Assembly (NCBI GenBank): GCA_028826165.1
Contig: JAPDFW010000081.1
Span: 24,001 to 88,000, forward strand
From: Anaeramoeba ignava
Lineage: Eukaryota; Metamonada; Anaeramoebidae
Reading direction: 5' to 3'
DNA: 64,000 nucleotides
Shown: piece after piece, positions 1 through 12,480 of the stretch
Layout: every line of letters starts with the position of its first letter
How positions within the stretch are numbered: the first letter of the stretch is position 1
Notes under the pieces: generated by a model
Seen by the model: the letters and a program-made list of their open reading frames with translations, nothing else
The model's database searches: none
Told to the model about the DNA's origin: nothing
Position numbers and translations under genes: made by a program

Positions 1-3000
1 TTGAGGAAGCAACCGAATCAATAACACATCCGTTTGGCATCCATATCAATTTAACGGAGCTTAAAAAAATGATGATTTTACTATTCCCCAAAGTCATTTC
101 CACTGACAAATTACTTGGTTTTTTTTTCAGTTCCTCTTTATCATCAATCCCCTTATTTATTTTGGTATTGAATCAGATTTTGCTGTTGGAATGGGAATTG
201 CTTCTTTTGAATATCAAGAAAGTCAACAAAATAAAAGAAGAATTCATCGCGCAACTTTTCTTTTTATTCTGTTCTTTTTACAAAAAACTCAAAACCAAGC
301 CATCAAAGAAATCAAGCAAATATTTAACCGAAGCAAATAAATTGGTGCTTAATTTTCTTTCCAAAAACCAAGATAAGTTTGGAATTCCGCCAAATTTCCA
401 GCATGAAATTACCAATATCACAGAAAATTTTGTGAGTGATATCAAAGAAGGGAATGTTTGGTCGAGCTACCAAAAAACACTTTCTTCGCAGCTATTGGAG
501 ATTTCGTATATTCTTTCGCAAAAAAACAGCATACAATGGTGGTCGTGGATCTGGAAGCAAACGCATCTAGAAAACTCTCAAGAATTATCCAGAATTCCAT
601 TTATTTTCATCTGCCGCTATTCATTTGAAGTTATTGATAAAGAAGCTGCGCAGATTGACATGCAGTTTTACAAAGAGAAGGAAACGTTTCTTGAGCTAAT
701 GAAAACAGATGCCTTCATCAAGCAAACGATCAACAATCTGGATCTCAAAGTTGTTTGGCAGTTTATCCAAAGAATTGTTTCTGATGATGAATATTATAAT
801 ATTCTGAAGTATTTTGCTGGCTTTTGTTTTATGCAAGATTCGTCTTTATTCACCTATCCTTTTGCTCGCAAAATTACGAAATTCATTTCATCTTTTCCGG
901 ACAATTTTCCTCAGAAGAGCGAGCTATTGAATCATTTGAATGAGAAGTTTAAATTTATTTCTAATCAAAATGAAAAGCAAAATGAAAATAATAAAAATAA
1001 TGAAAATGATGCGAATCAAATCCAAAAAATCAATATCCAAATTTTGGATCCTCAAATACTAAAACCACGCAATTTATTCAAATTCAATCTCTCTCTAAGC
1101 AAAAACCCAAACAAAATCCAAAATAATAAATTCGTCAACATAAAAATAAAATTTCGTATTGATAAAATCATGAAGGAAAAAGACCAGTTAATCGAAAAAT
1201 TCAATAAAACAATATTTCGCTATATTTTTTGTAATGCCATGAATACAGAAGAAATTAAGGAAATTTTGAACAACGAACAAGACGAACAGCAAGTGAAAAT
1301 GATATCTTTTCTACCAATGGTCATAACACTGACGAAAAACACAGATATAATCAAGACAATCCTCGAGACTGCAAACCAGCACATTCTTAATTTTGTTCAG
1401 AATCCCAAAGAAAAATTGCAAATATTGGGGTTTTATGAATGGAAAACATTATATCCGTTGCTTGAATCTGTCAAGCTATTTATCAAACATAACAGCATTT
1501 CTCAGCCTGAATTTGCACATATCGAGATTCTTAAACACGAAAATTTAGTTTTGCTCTGCATTAATATGTGTGTTCATTTGATTCAGAACTACAAATTCAA
1601 TTCAAAAATTTATCCGCAATTCACAGAAAACTTTCTCGAGATTGTGAATGTTGTTCTGAAAACAACACCCAATGCAGGGTTTATGGTGAAGCTGCTTGTG
1701 GTACTTCTTTCCAAGCTGACGCACCAAATATATCATGAGCACAGCAAATTCGGACTTTCTCAATTCGAAGAATATTACATTTCATATCAAGATCGAAAAG
1801 AGACAGAAGACGAAGATGAGAGTATCAATGATATCTATAACCAAAGCTTGCATTACTTCGCCTTGAAAATCATAGAAAACGATAAGAATTCACAAGCGCA
1901 AGAGAAAATGTTTTCTGGATACTGTTCAACCAGTCCAAACGAACCTATTCCTTATTTGATGCATAAAGTCATTGTCTCCGTTTTGCGCACAGATATTTCC
2001 TCTGTTCTTCAAAATAGGAGCTTGTTTCAACATATTTTCTGCACTGATATCGAGGATATGACGATCAAGGAATCGCCTTTGCTTGAGCTTGATGAGCCAG
2101 TTCAAACAATTGAGAGAATTGTCAATTTCATCAACAATATTGGATTCCGCTCGCAAAATGAATTCATGTTGATTTGGAACAGTATTTTTAAATTGATTGA
2201 AATTAAATCCTTTGCTCATCAAATCCAGTTTCTTGAAAATTACGAAAAGGTTCTTGTGCTGCTCATTCGCGCGCTGTCTTCCTTGATTGTTTTGTTTATC
2301 AAGGAAGATTTTGGCGATCCTCAATCGCTCTGGCTTTATTCTCCGCGCAAAAAGAACTATGATTTTTTGCGCAAAAAAGAAGGACAGGAGCTATCTTTTC
2401 TTCACTACATCATTGACCAAGGTTTGTTTGAATTGTGTCAGCCATTCTTACCTGTTTTTTATCACCAATACTATTCTGTATTCCTCAAAAATAGCACTTT
2501 GTATGATCCCTTTAATCGGCATGAATTGTTTTTCATAAGTTCTGAAAAAAGTGAAGAAATCAAAGATGTTTTCCATGAAATTGAAGATGAATTAAGAACC
2601 AATTTTCCAATTGTTGAAAACAATAGGTATTAATATAACAAAATCAATTAAAATTAAAATCTAAATCAATTAAAATTAAAATCAATCAAAATTAAAATCA
2701 ATTAAAATTAAAATCAATCAAAATTAAAATCAAAATTAAAATCAAAATCAAAATAAAAATCAAAATAAATTAAAATTAAAATCAATTAAAATCAAAATTA
2801 AAATTAAAATCAAAATTAAAATTAAAATCAAAATCAAAATCAAAATTAAAATCAAAATCAAAATCAAAATAAAAATTAAAATTAAAATAAATTAAAATCA
2901 AAATCAAAATCAAAATTAAAATCAAAATCAATTAAAATCAAAATCAATTAAAATTAAAATCAAAATCAAAATAAAAATTAAAATAAAAATTAAAATCAAA

Positions 3001-5174
3001 ATCAAAATCAAAATTAAAATTAAAATCAAAATAAAAATCAATTAAAATTAAAATCAAATTAAAATCAAATTAAAATCAAAAACAAAATCAAAATCAAAAT
3101 TAAAATCAAAATTAAAATCAAAATTAAAATTAAAATCAAAATTAAAATTAAAATCAAATTAAAATCAAAATTAAAATCAAAATTAAAATCAAAATCAAAA
3201 TCAAAATCAATTAAAATTAAAATTAAAATCAAAATTAAAATTAAAATTAAAATCAAATTAAAATCAAAATCAAAATCAAAATAAAAATAAAAATCAAAAT
3301 CAAAATCAATTAAAATCAAAATCAATTAAAATTAAAATCAAAATCAAAATCAAAATTAAAATAAAAATTAAAATCAAAATCAATCAAAATCAAAATCAAA
3401 ATTAAAATCAAAAATAAATCAAAATCAAAATTAAAATCAAAATCAATCAAAATCAAAATCAAAATTAAAATCAAAAATAAATCAAAATCAAAATTAAAAT
3501 AAAAATCAAAATTAAAATCAAAATTAAAATCAAAATTAAAATCAAAATAAAAATCAAAATCAAAATCAAAATCAAAATTAAAATTAAAATTAAAATTAAA
3601 ATTAAAATTAAAATCAAAATTAAAATCAAAATCAAAATAAAAATCAAAATAAAATTAAAATCAAAATTAATTTATTTATTATTAGATTCTCAAACTTACT
3701 CAAATCTCCTTTTAATTACAATCTGGAAAGACCTTTTGGTTATGAAAGAACCAAATTTGAAAATCACCAGATCCGAATCAAAAGAATCATGTACCGATTC
3801 CGGAAACAATTAAAATTCCAAGAAATCGATATTCGAAACTACATCACTAGTTTCCTTGATTTACTTGAATATTTCATTCGGCAAAGAGTAAGATTTTCAT
3901 CATCAACAATTATTCGGGAATCCTTTCATTCGGTGCTTGTTATCAGTGATCTGTTCAACTCGGAGCAATTTGTGCGGATGATCTCACTATTTGCGCAGAT
4001 TTTGGATTCGACAAGTGATGATGATTATGTCACGAGACCTTTGCTGATTCTTGGGATTTGCAAAGCTGTCTCTGTTCTTGACAAACAACTTGAGTCGTAT
4101 TCTGTTTTTGATATTGATCTCTTCACCTTTTTAACGGAATCAATGAAAAGTGAACACGAGGAAATCAAGCTTGCCGCTCTTCAAGGATTGCTTTATTTGA
4201 TTGAGGAAAAATCAGGATTCATTACTTTTGGATTGATCAACTTTCTTTTTGCATTCTTGATCCAGAACCTAAAAGAAAACGAAATGGAGCAAATTCGGTT
4301 GCACTTGCTTTCTGTTTCCTTTCTGCTTGCGGAGGTGTTCCATCAGCAGGCAGAGGAAGCTGGATTTACAAGGCAAGTGATCATGCTGTGCATTGATGTT
4401 GTGGAAAGAAAAAGAGCCAGTTTTGAAGAGTTTCATTGCATCTTCCGCGGATTTGAGAAGTTGGTTGTTTCCTTTACCATTTCGCATGCGAACCGCAAGT
4501 TGGTTAGTTCGTTGGTGAATCTGGAAATGGAAGAAGATGAACTTAAATATTCCTTAGTGTTTTTGCGGTTTTTGTTGACAATCTCTTTTACCGAAAACAA
4601 GGAAAACAACAACAAGGAAAAAAGTCCGATTTCTTACATAATGAACTATATGATCGAGAAGATTAGCAATTATCATAGTTTTGAAGGAGAAATAATTTCG
4701 CGAATTCTCCCGAAATTTGTTTTTGGGGTTGTTTCTTGTGACGCATTCATTTCCTTGCTTATCAATCAAATGTTTGATGTCAAAACTGAATATCCTGTTT
4801 TGATTTCGCGCGTTTTATTCAGCTTAACAAGTTATATTTTTAATCAGAGCCCGAATCAGCACACGCTTGTTGGAAATGAAAATATGAATCAAGTTATTTT
4901 GTATTTTGTTGAGTCCATTTTATCCAAAAAATTTTTCACTAAAAATTTGTGGTGTTTGTGTTCTGTATTTGTTTGTTCTTCCCCTATTCCTAGGATACGT
5001 ATGCTTTATTTTAAATTGCTTGAAATGAATTATTCTATTAGTAGTCATGATCAAATACTTGAGATATTTCAAATTGCCGAATTAGATTTTATTCAAAGAA
5101 TACCATTGAAGGAAGGAATGAAATTAATTGAGAAATTAAATGAATGGAAGAAGAAGAATATTATTCGATTATGA
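1..5174 (+). CDS. HTT: Huntingtin orthologue, C-terminal HEAT portion (5' end outside window)
   Basis: Huntingtin is a very large HEAT-repeat scaffold linked to vesicle transport, autophagy and the cytoskeleton. The frame is open from base 3. Two exons (1-2626 and 3686-5174) join in phase (AG|GTATTA ... TTATTATTAG|A, giving Arg), leaving about 1370 visible residues. From memory of human HTT, the C-terminal third aligns collinearly. INNIGFRSQNEFMLIWNSIF resembles [37 protein letters not shown] and [10 protein letters not shown] resemble SLLVVSDLF, TCKAAAVL and ALHGVLYVLE. ISRILPKF resembles VARILPQF. WCLCSVFVCSSP resembles WSLSCFFVSAST. Spacing and order are kept to the C-terminus, and the length suits the last part of a protein of about 3100 residues. 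An Asn-rich linker (about residues 320-345 of the visible part) sits where animal proteins have loops. A second open frame overlaps 131-340, so the first 100 residues are less certain. The match is recognised by eye, not by alignment software. Confidence 0.82.
2627..3685 (+). repeat. 1059-bp tandem-repeat intron of the huntingtin gene
   Basis: This intron starts GTATTA and ends TTATTATTAG, and is filled with degenerate TCAAAAT/TAAAAT units (mixed 6- and 7-mers). There is no coding signal. Both flanks read straight into the huntingtin frame with matching phase (two bases before, one after), which supports splicing over gene fission. Confidence 0.8.
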
Positions 5175-6770
5175 TTAAAAAAAATTTTATTTAGAATTTG
5201 ATTTAGATATTAATTTAGAAATTTAATTTAGAATTTAATTTAGAATTTAATTTAGAATTTAATTTAGAATTTAATTTAGAATTTAATTTAAATATTAATT
5301 TAGAATTTAATTTAGATATTAATTTAAATATTAATTTAAATATTGATTTACAATTTATTTACAATTTATTTACAATTTATTTACATATTTAATTTGATTT
5401 AAATATTGATTTAAATATTGATTTAAAAATTAATTTAAATATTTATTTAAATATTGATTTAAATTTATTTTAGAATTTATTTAAATTTATTTTACAATTT
5501 ATTTTAAAAATTAATTTAAATATTGATTTAAATATTTGATTTAAATATTTGATTTTAAATATTTGATTTAAATATTTGATTTAAATATTAATTTAAATAT
5601 TGATTTAAATATATTGATTTAAATATTGATTTAAATATTTGATTTAAAATATTGATTTAAATATTTGATTAAAATATTGATTTAAATATTAATTTAAATA
5701 TTGATTTAAATATTGATTTAAATATTGATTTAAATATTAATTTAAATATTAATTTAAATATTAATTTAAATATTAATTTAAATATTAATTTAAATATTGA
5801 TTTAAATATTGATTTAAATATTGATTTAAATATTAATTTTAAATATTTGATTTAAATATTAATTTTAAAAATATTTGATTTTAAATATTGATTTAAATAT
5901 TATTAATTTAAATATTAATTAAAATATTAATTTAAATATTGATTTAAATATTGATTTAAATATTGATTTAAATATTAATTTAAATATTAATTTAAATATT
6001 AATTTAAATATTGATTTAAATATTAATTTAAATATTAATTTTAAATATTAATTTAAATATTAATTTAAATATTAATTTAAATATTGATTTAAATATTGAT
6101 TTAAATATTGATTTAAATATTGATTTAAATATTGATTTTAAATATTGATTTAAATATTAATTTAAATATTAATTTAAATATTAATTTAAATATTAATTTA
6201 AATATTATTAATTTAAATATTGATTTAAATATTAATTTAAATATTGATTTAAATATTGATTTAAATATTGATTTAAATATTGATTTAAATATTGATTTAA
6301 ATATTGATTTAAATATTGATTTAAATATTGATTTAAATATTGATTTAAATATTGATTTAAATATTGATTTAAATATTGATTTTAAATATTGATTTAAATA
6401 TTGATTTAAATATTTGATTTAAATATTGATTTAAATATTGATTTAAATATTAATTTAAATATTGATTTAAATATTGATTTAAATATTAATTTAAATATTT
6501 GATTTACAATTTATTTAAATTAATTTAAATATTGATTTAAATATTAATTTAAATATTTGATTAAATATTTGATTTAAATATTGATTTAAATATTGATTTA
6601 AATATTAATTTAAATATTGATTTAAATATTGATTAAAATATTGATTTAAATATTGATTTACAAATTGATTTAAATATTGATTTAAATATTTATTTAAATA
6701 TTGATTTAAATATTGATTTAAATATTGAATTAAATATTTATTAAAAAGATTTTTGTTCATCTTCTTTCAA
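5175..6770. repeat. Intergenic 12-bp minisatellite (ATTTAAATATTG type)
   Basis: About 1.6 kb of degenerate ATTTAAATATTG / ATTAATTTAAAT units fill the space between the huntingtin stop and the first cysteine protease. The cleanest run is about 6230-6400. Long open frames across it (Asn-Ile/Asp-Leu-Asn-Ile) follow from the 12-bp period being a multiple of three. I see no gene in it. Confidence 0.85.
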
Positions 6771-6980
6771 TGTCAATATGTTTCAATGATTTAAAATAAA
6801 TTCTGTTATTTTATTTTTCTCTTTATTTCTTTATTTCTTTTTTTGAATAAAATAATTCAAATTATTTATTTTGGATTTAAAGAAAGTAAACAAAATAAGA
6901 TTTTTGTTGATTTAAAAAAAAAAAAGATCAAAAAAAATTTTTTTCATTTTTTTCTTTTTATTTTTCTTTTTCTTTTTAAA

Positions 6981-8860
6981 ATGAATTACCATTTCTTTTT
7001 GTTTGTTTTTTTTATTTTTATTTTTATTTTTGTTTTTGTTGTTTCAACAGAACCTTTCACAGAAAATGAAATTGAATTATTATTTTCGAAATTCAAAACA
7101 GATTATAAAAAAAGTTATTTAAATCCAAACGAAGAAGCTTATCGAAAATCAATTTTTGAAGAAAACCTAAAGTTTGTGCAAGAACATAACTCAGATCCAA
7201 CTAAAACTTATAAAAGTAATCCCCAATTAATTAATTAAAATTTTTTTTCAATTAAAATTTTTTTTCAATTAAAATTTCTTTTTGTTTTTTGATCTTTTTT
7301 TAAATTTTTAAAAAAAAAAAAATTAAATTTAAAAAAATAGTTGGAATCAATAAATTTAGTGATTTAACTTATGAAGAATTTTCATCAATGTATTTGAATC
7401 CAATAGTAAACAGACCAATGGAGAAACATGAATTTAAACAAGAATTAAATTTAGAAGATAAATCTAATAATAATAATAAAAATAAAATGAAAGGAGGTTT
7501 AAAATCAAATCCAGCAAATGTAGATTGGAGAATGGATTATGTAACTGATATCAAAGATCAAAAAGATTGTGGGAGTTGTTGGGCTTTTAGCGGTACTGAA
7601 GTGATTGAAAGTGCACTTGCTAAAGATACAGGTGTTCTTATTGAATTAGCACCTCAAGAAGCTCTTTCTTGCACTTATAAAGATTCTAATTCTACAAATC
7701 CAAATGTAACTGATGGATATGTTGAAGTTCCATCAGATTGGATCGGTGATGGTTGGGAAACAGGATGTGATGGAGGAAATGCTTGTCATATTTTTGAATT
7801 ATATGCTTCATCCAAAACAATCACTTCAGCTAAGTTATATCCTTATGTTGAGGCTGATGAAATTTGTCAAACTCATACAACTTATGCTGAATTAAGTTCA
7901 GATGAAGTTTATAGTTTTGGTTGTGTTAAAACATCAGAAGGACTGTTGGAAACATTAGTTGCAAATAATGGACCTGTTAGTGTCTCTGTTTATGCTTCAT
8001 ACACATTTGAACATTATATAAGTGGAGCTTATGCCAATACAGATTGCTATGAAGGTGGAGATACAAATCATGCAGTTAATGTTGTTGGATATCTCAATAG
8101 AGATTTTCTTGGTTTTACGGTTTGGATTGTTAGAAACAGTTGGGGAGATGATTGGGGACAAAATGGATACATTTATGTTCGTAAAGATATAACAAGTTAT
8201 GGCGGCACAAGTTTTCTTTATGGAATGTGTAATATTGGAAAGTCTCTTATTCAACCTCAAAAACCTATTACATCAACATTAAGTTCATTTGGACCTGTTT
8301 CTAATTTTGATTGTTCAAACACTTCAACTTCATGGAGTTGTTCTTGGGATTCACTTGTTGGAGCAACTTCTTATAGAATTTATCATAGTAGTGATGGAAC
8401 AAAATGGAATGCAATTATGAATGAAACAACAAGTACAAGTTTTGGAAATACTGAAGATCCAACAAATGTTTATGTTGCAGTTAGACCAATGAAATCTACT
8501 TCAAATTATAATCAATATGGAGTTTTGACTGATTGGGTTCCAATTATTACACCATCACCAACTCCTACTCCAACACCAACACCAACACCAACACCAACTC
8601 CTACTCCAACACCAACACCAACACCAACTCCAACACCAACACCAACACCAACACCAACACCAACACCTACTCCAAATGAAACTCAAACTTCTTCCATAAA
8701 TACAACAATGATTGCTGTTGTTGTTAGTGTTCCTGTTGTTGTAATTGCTTTCGTTATGATAATTTTAATAAAAAGACATAAAAAGAAAACATCCTATAGG
8801 TTTCAACATCAGAAAAAGAACTTAAAAACCTTTAAGAAAGCAAATTATTTTTCTTTTTGA
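6981..8860 (+). CDS. Papain-family (C1A) cysteine protease 1, membrane-anchored
   Basis: This is a secretory or surface endopeptidase of the cathepsin L/papain type. Exons 6981-7215 and 7341-8860 (125-bp GT-AG intron) encode 584 aa. ATG 6981 is chosen because a hydrophobic signal peptide follows it directly. Domains in order: the I29 inhibitor propeptide (ending [13 protein letters not shown], formed across the splice), then the mature domain starting near NPANVDWR. The oxyanion Gln and catalytic Cys lie in QKDCGSCWAFS, His in [10 protein letters not shown] and Asn in RNSWGDDWGQNGY. A fibronectin-III-like domain, a Pro-Thr stalk of about 40 residues, one transmembrane helix ([20 protein letters not shown]) and a basic tail follow. 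The last residues differ from its paralogues because one base is missing after CCTATAGGT. It is the only intact copy with a short intron. Family call is certain; substrate is unknown. Confidence 0.92.
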
Positions 8861-9730
8861 TTTTGATTAATAAATTGATTTTTGATTTTGAAATTGATTT
8901 TGATTTTGATTGATTTTGTTTTTGATTTTGATTTTGATTTTGATTTTGAATTTGATTTTAATTTTGAATTTTGATTTTGATTTTCAATTTGATTTAGAAT
9001 TTGATTTTGATTTTCAATTTAATTTTGATTTTGATTTTAATTTTGATTTTGATTTTTAATTTTGATTTTGATTTTGATTTTGATTTTTGATTTTGATTTT
9101 GATTTTTATTTTGATTTTGATTTTGATTTTGATTTTGATTTTGATTTTTGATTTTGATTTTGATTTTGATTTTTGATTTTGATTTTTGATTTTGATTTTG
9201 ATTTTTGATTTTGATTTTTGATTTTGATTTTTGATTTTGATTTTGATTTTGATTTTTGATTTTGAATTGAATTGATTTTGATTTTGATTTTGATTTTTTG
9301 ATTTTGATTTTGATTTTGATTTTGATTTTGATTTTGATTTTGATTTTGATTTTAATTTTGATTTTGATTTTGATTTTGATTTTAATTTTGATTTTGATTT
9401 TGATTTTTAATTTTGATTTTGATTTTGATTTTCAAATTGATTTTGATTAATAAATTGATTTTGATTTTGATTTTGAATTTGATTTTGATTTTGATTTAGA
9501 TTTTGATTTTAATTTTGATTTTGATTTTGATTTTGATTTTGATTTTGATTTTGATTTTGATTTTGATTTTGATTTTGATAAATTGATTTTGATTTTGATT
9601 TTGATTTTGATTTTGATTTTGATTTTGATTTTGATTTTGATTTTGATTTTGACTTTGATTTTGATTTTGATTTAGATTTTGATTTTCTTTTTGATTTAGA
9701 TTTTGAATTTTGATTTTGATTTTCATTTTT
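8861..9730. repeat. Intergenic TTTTGA hexamer array
   Basis: About 870 bp of near-perfect (ATTTTG)n with occasional ATTTTTG and AATTTG variants lie between cysteine protease 1 and the metalloprotease. The array runs almost to the metalloprotease start, so any core promoter must lie in or just after it (about 9720-9777, T-rich). Read on the minus strand it would code Asn-Gln or Lys-Ile repeats, the same hexamer that encodes N/Q tracts in genes elsewhere in the window. Confidence 0.85.
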
Positions 9731-9777
9731 CATTTTTCATTTTTCATTTTTTTTTTATTCTTTTTGTTTTTTTTTCA

Positions 9778-11505
9778 ATGAAAAATTATTTTGTTTCATT
9801 TCTTTTTGTTTTTTCTTTTTTTATTGTTATATTTGCCTCTTCAACTCATTTTGACAGAAACAACTTAGAAAGAAGAGCCACAGAAAGTAAAAGAGTTTAT
9901 CCCCTGTTTGCAGAGAAAGAAATAAAACTATTTCCAGAAGAAGTTATGAACAGCAACGATTTATTAAAAAGTTCTAAACGCTTGCGAAGTGTAGAATTAA
10001 CACCACAAATAACAACAGAAGGGTTGATCGAGGTTGGAGATGAAATTTTATTGGAATTGTTCACTGACGCAGTACATGAAGCAACTGTAGATAAAATTTC
10101 GGTTGATGTTCTTGGAACTTTTTGTGTGCGTGCACGTGTGAAGGATTCAGATTTTGGGTATATTATCATTACAACAAACGCGGGAAAGAGTTTGGCATCA
10201 ATTGAGGTTCCTGATCAGAAACAGCGGTTCATGATTGTTTACAACAATCTGGCAAATTCGCATTTTGTAATGGAAATTGATCCATCCAAAGAAGATGTTT
10301 TAGAACCACTTTCAGCTCCTATTCCGGAATCCGAAGTAGTGAACAAAGCGAGCAATAGGAATGAAATGCCGAGTCTAAGGTCGGTGTTGCCGGGAGCGGG
10401 TGTAGACGATCCAGCAACAATTGATGTGATGGTTGTATACACAGCAGCAGCAAAGTCATGGGCCGATTCAAATCAAGGAGGAATCAGCAACACAATATCT
10501 CTTTCTATGGCAAACGCTCAATTGGGAAACGACAACAGTCAAACACAAGTCACAATGACACTTGTTCATTCCGCACAAGTTTCATATACTGAAACTGGGA
10601 ATACTTCCTTAGATTTGTATCGGCTCACCGACCCAAGCGATGGATATCTTGATGAAGTGCAAACCTTGAGAGACTCATACGCAGCTGATATTGTTGGTTT
10701 GTTTGAGCTTATATCCGACACTGGTGGTCTTGGTTGGCTTCTTAGCTATGCGCCAGGTATGCCCGATTATGCTTACAGTATTTCAAGAGTCCAGCAAGTT
10801 GGTACAACATTCACTTTCATCCACGAAATGGGACACAATATGGGTTTGCATCACGCCAAAAATCAGCTTGTTCAACCCGGTCCGGGGCTCTTTACTTACT
10901 CAGCTGGTTGGAGATGGACTGGAACCGATTCTGGCAAATATTGTGATATCATGACATATGAAGATGGAATTTATTTTTCTGATGGAATTACTCACACTCG
11001 AGTTGCATTGTTTTCAACACCTTTAATCACATATCAAGGTGTTGCTGCAGGTGATGCAGTTGATGGAGATAATAGAAGAGACATCCGAGAAGTCAAACAC
11101 ACGATTGCTGCTTACAGAACATCACTAACGCCAACACCAACTCCACCACCAACTCCAACACCAACTCCAACTCCAACACCAACTCCTACACCAACTCCAA
11201 CACCAACTCCAACTCCAACACCAACACCAACACCTACTCCAACACCTACTCCTACTCCAACACCAACACCAACACCAACTCCAACTCCAACTCCAACTCC
11301 TACTCCATCTTCATCTTCATCTTCAACTCCAAGTACAATTCCAATTAAAGTTGAAACTTCTTCCACAAATACAACAATAGCTGCTGTTGTTGTTGGTGTT
11401 CTTGTTGTTGTAATTGCTTTCGTTATGATAATTTTAATAAAAAGACATAAAAAGAAAACATCCTATAGGTATCCAACATCAGAAAAAGAACTTCAAAATC
11501 TTTAA
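9778..11505 (+). CDS. Secreted metzincin zinc metalloprotease (reprolysin-like) with Pro-Thr stalk and TM anchor
   Basis: This zinc endopeptidase probably acts at the cell surface or in food vacuoles. ATG 9778 is preferred over the upstream ATG 9703, which lies in repeat DNA, because it gives a clean signal peptide ([20 protein letters not shown]). The protein is 575 aa with no intron. The prodomain spans about residues 30-215. The catalytic domain opens with [13 protein letters not shown], carries the complete zinc site [11 protein letters not shown] (His349, His353, His359, Glu350) and the Met-turn CDIMTYE, the layout of bacterial 'VVYTPAA' metalloproteases. A Pro-Thr stalk and a TM/basic tail follow. 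That tail and the 3' flank are nearly identical to cysteine protease 2. The catalytic half uses more G/C-ending codons than its neighbours, which with the family suggests a bacterial origin followed by capture of a local anchor. Confidence 0.88.
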   Translation: MKNYFVSFLFVFSFFIVIFASSTHFDRNNLERRATESKRVYPLFAEKEIKLFPEEVMNSNDLLKSSKRLRSVELTPQITTEGLIEVGDEILLELFTDAVHEATVDKISVDVLGTFCVRARVKDSDFGYIIITTNAGKSLASIEVPDQKQRFMIVYNNLANSHFVMEIDPSKEDVLEPLSAPIPESEVVNKASNRNEMPSLRSVLPGAGVDDPATIDVMVVYTAAAKSWADSNQGGISNTISLSMANAQLGNDNSQTQVTMTLVHSAQVSYTETGNTSLDLYRLTDPSDGYLDEVQTLRDSYAADIVGLFELISDTGGLGWLLSYAPGMPDYAYSISRVQQVGTTFTFIHEMGHNMGLHHAKNQLVQPGPGLFTYSAGWRWTGTDSGKYCDIMTYEDGIYFSDGITHTRVALFSTPLITYQGVAAGDAVDGDNRRDIREVKHTIAAYRTSLTPTPTPPPTPTPTPTPTPTPTPTPTPTPTPTPTPTPTPTPTPTPTPTPTPTPTPTPTPTPSSSSSSTPSTIPIKVETSSTNTTIAAVVVGVLVVVIAFVMIILIKRHKKKTSYRYPTSEKELQNL

Positions 11506-12480
11506 GGAAAGAAAATCACTTTTTATTCCAATGCTTCATTTTAAAATTGATTTTGAATTTGAATTTGATTTTGATTTTGATTTTCAATTTGATTTTGATT
11601 TTGATTTTGATTTTCAATTTGATTTTGATTTTGATTTTGATTTTGATTTTCATTTTCAATTTGATTTTGATTTCTTTTCTTTCGGGTTATAAACCAAAAT
11701 TTCAATAAAAAGAACAAGAATTCATTTCACAAAATTTTTTGGATTTTATTTTTAATTTGAATTTGATTTGAATTTGATTTTGAATTTGATTTTGAATTTA
11801 AATTTAAATTTGAATTTGATTTTACTTGATTTTACTTGATTTTACTTGTTTTCTAATTCAATTTTCATCTTTGCTTTTTTTTTTGTTGTTTGAAAATAAA
11901 AGAAATTATTAATTTATTAATTTGTTAATTTGTTAATTTAAATAAAGATATTTTCATTTAATCTTTTATTATTATTATTAAATAAAAAAAATAAATTTTT
12001 CTTTTTAAATTTTTTTTTTAATTTTTTTTTTTTTGATGAAAGGAATGAATTAAAAAGAAAAAATTTTTTTTAATTTAAAATTTAACCCAAATAATAATTA
12101 ATAAATAAATAATAAATAATTAATTAATTAATAAACAAATAAATAAACAAATTAATAAATAATAGAAAGAAATTTAATTTGATCAATAAAATTTTACGTG
12201 TCATTAAAATATTAAATTAATTTTAATTTTAATTATAGTTTTAATTTTAATTATTTTCTTATTTGATCAAATTATTAAATAAGTTAATCATCAATTTAAT
12301 TTATTTTAATTTAATTTAATTTAATTTAATTTAATTTAAATTCTTTTATTTTAATTTAATTTAATTTATTTGTTTTTTTTTGTGGATTTTTTTTGGGTTT
12401 TTTTGTTTAATAAATTTTTAAATGATTGAACTTCATTTTTATTTTTGGTTTTTAATTTTGATTTTGGTTTTTAATCAAAA
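11506..12480. other. Intergenic spacer duplicated downstream of cysteine protease 2; carries promoter of cysteine protease 2
   Basis: After a short TTTTGA tract, about 11665-12480 repeats almost exactly at about 15590-16409 and in part at 19120-19773. Shared blocks include TTCAATAAAAAGAA (a possible 3'-end signal), GATGAAAGGAATGAATT, TTTAACCCAAATAATAAT and the ACGTGTCA block. The end of the spacer is therefore the shared 5' region of the cysteine protease paralogues. No gene is seen. Confidence 0.75.
12196..12203 (+). promoter_or_regulatory. ACGTGTCA element upstream of cysteine protease 2
   Basis: GATCAATAAAATTTTACGTG followed by TCATTAAA is a GC-containing island in AT-only DNA, about 280 bp upstream of the ATG, and recurs at the same place before paralogues 3 and 4. 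ACGTG cores are typical bZIP/bHLH sites in eukaryotes; a role here is inferred from conservation among recent duplicates only. Confidence 0.4.

Noticed and set aside
131-340. A second open frame inside the huntingtin exon (FIINPLIYFGIESDFAVGMG...) that looks coding, next to a T-run at 118-128.
   Set aside because: Using it needs two compensating indels or micro-introns with no good splice sites; the main frame is open from base 3 to 2626, so I kept it and only lowered certainty for the first 100 residues.
5200-6740. Long open frames across the ATTTAAATATTG array.
   Set aside because: They arise from a 12-bp period with no stop in some frames; there is no start context, domain or composition change.
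8550-8680. Minus-strand Gly-Val repeat proteins opposite the Pro-Thr stalks (also at 11120-11300, 14880-15050 and 18780-18930).
   Set aside because: They are the antisense of (CCAACN)n stalk coding sequence in clear protease genes.
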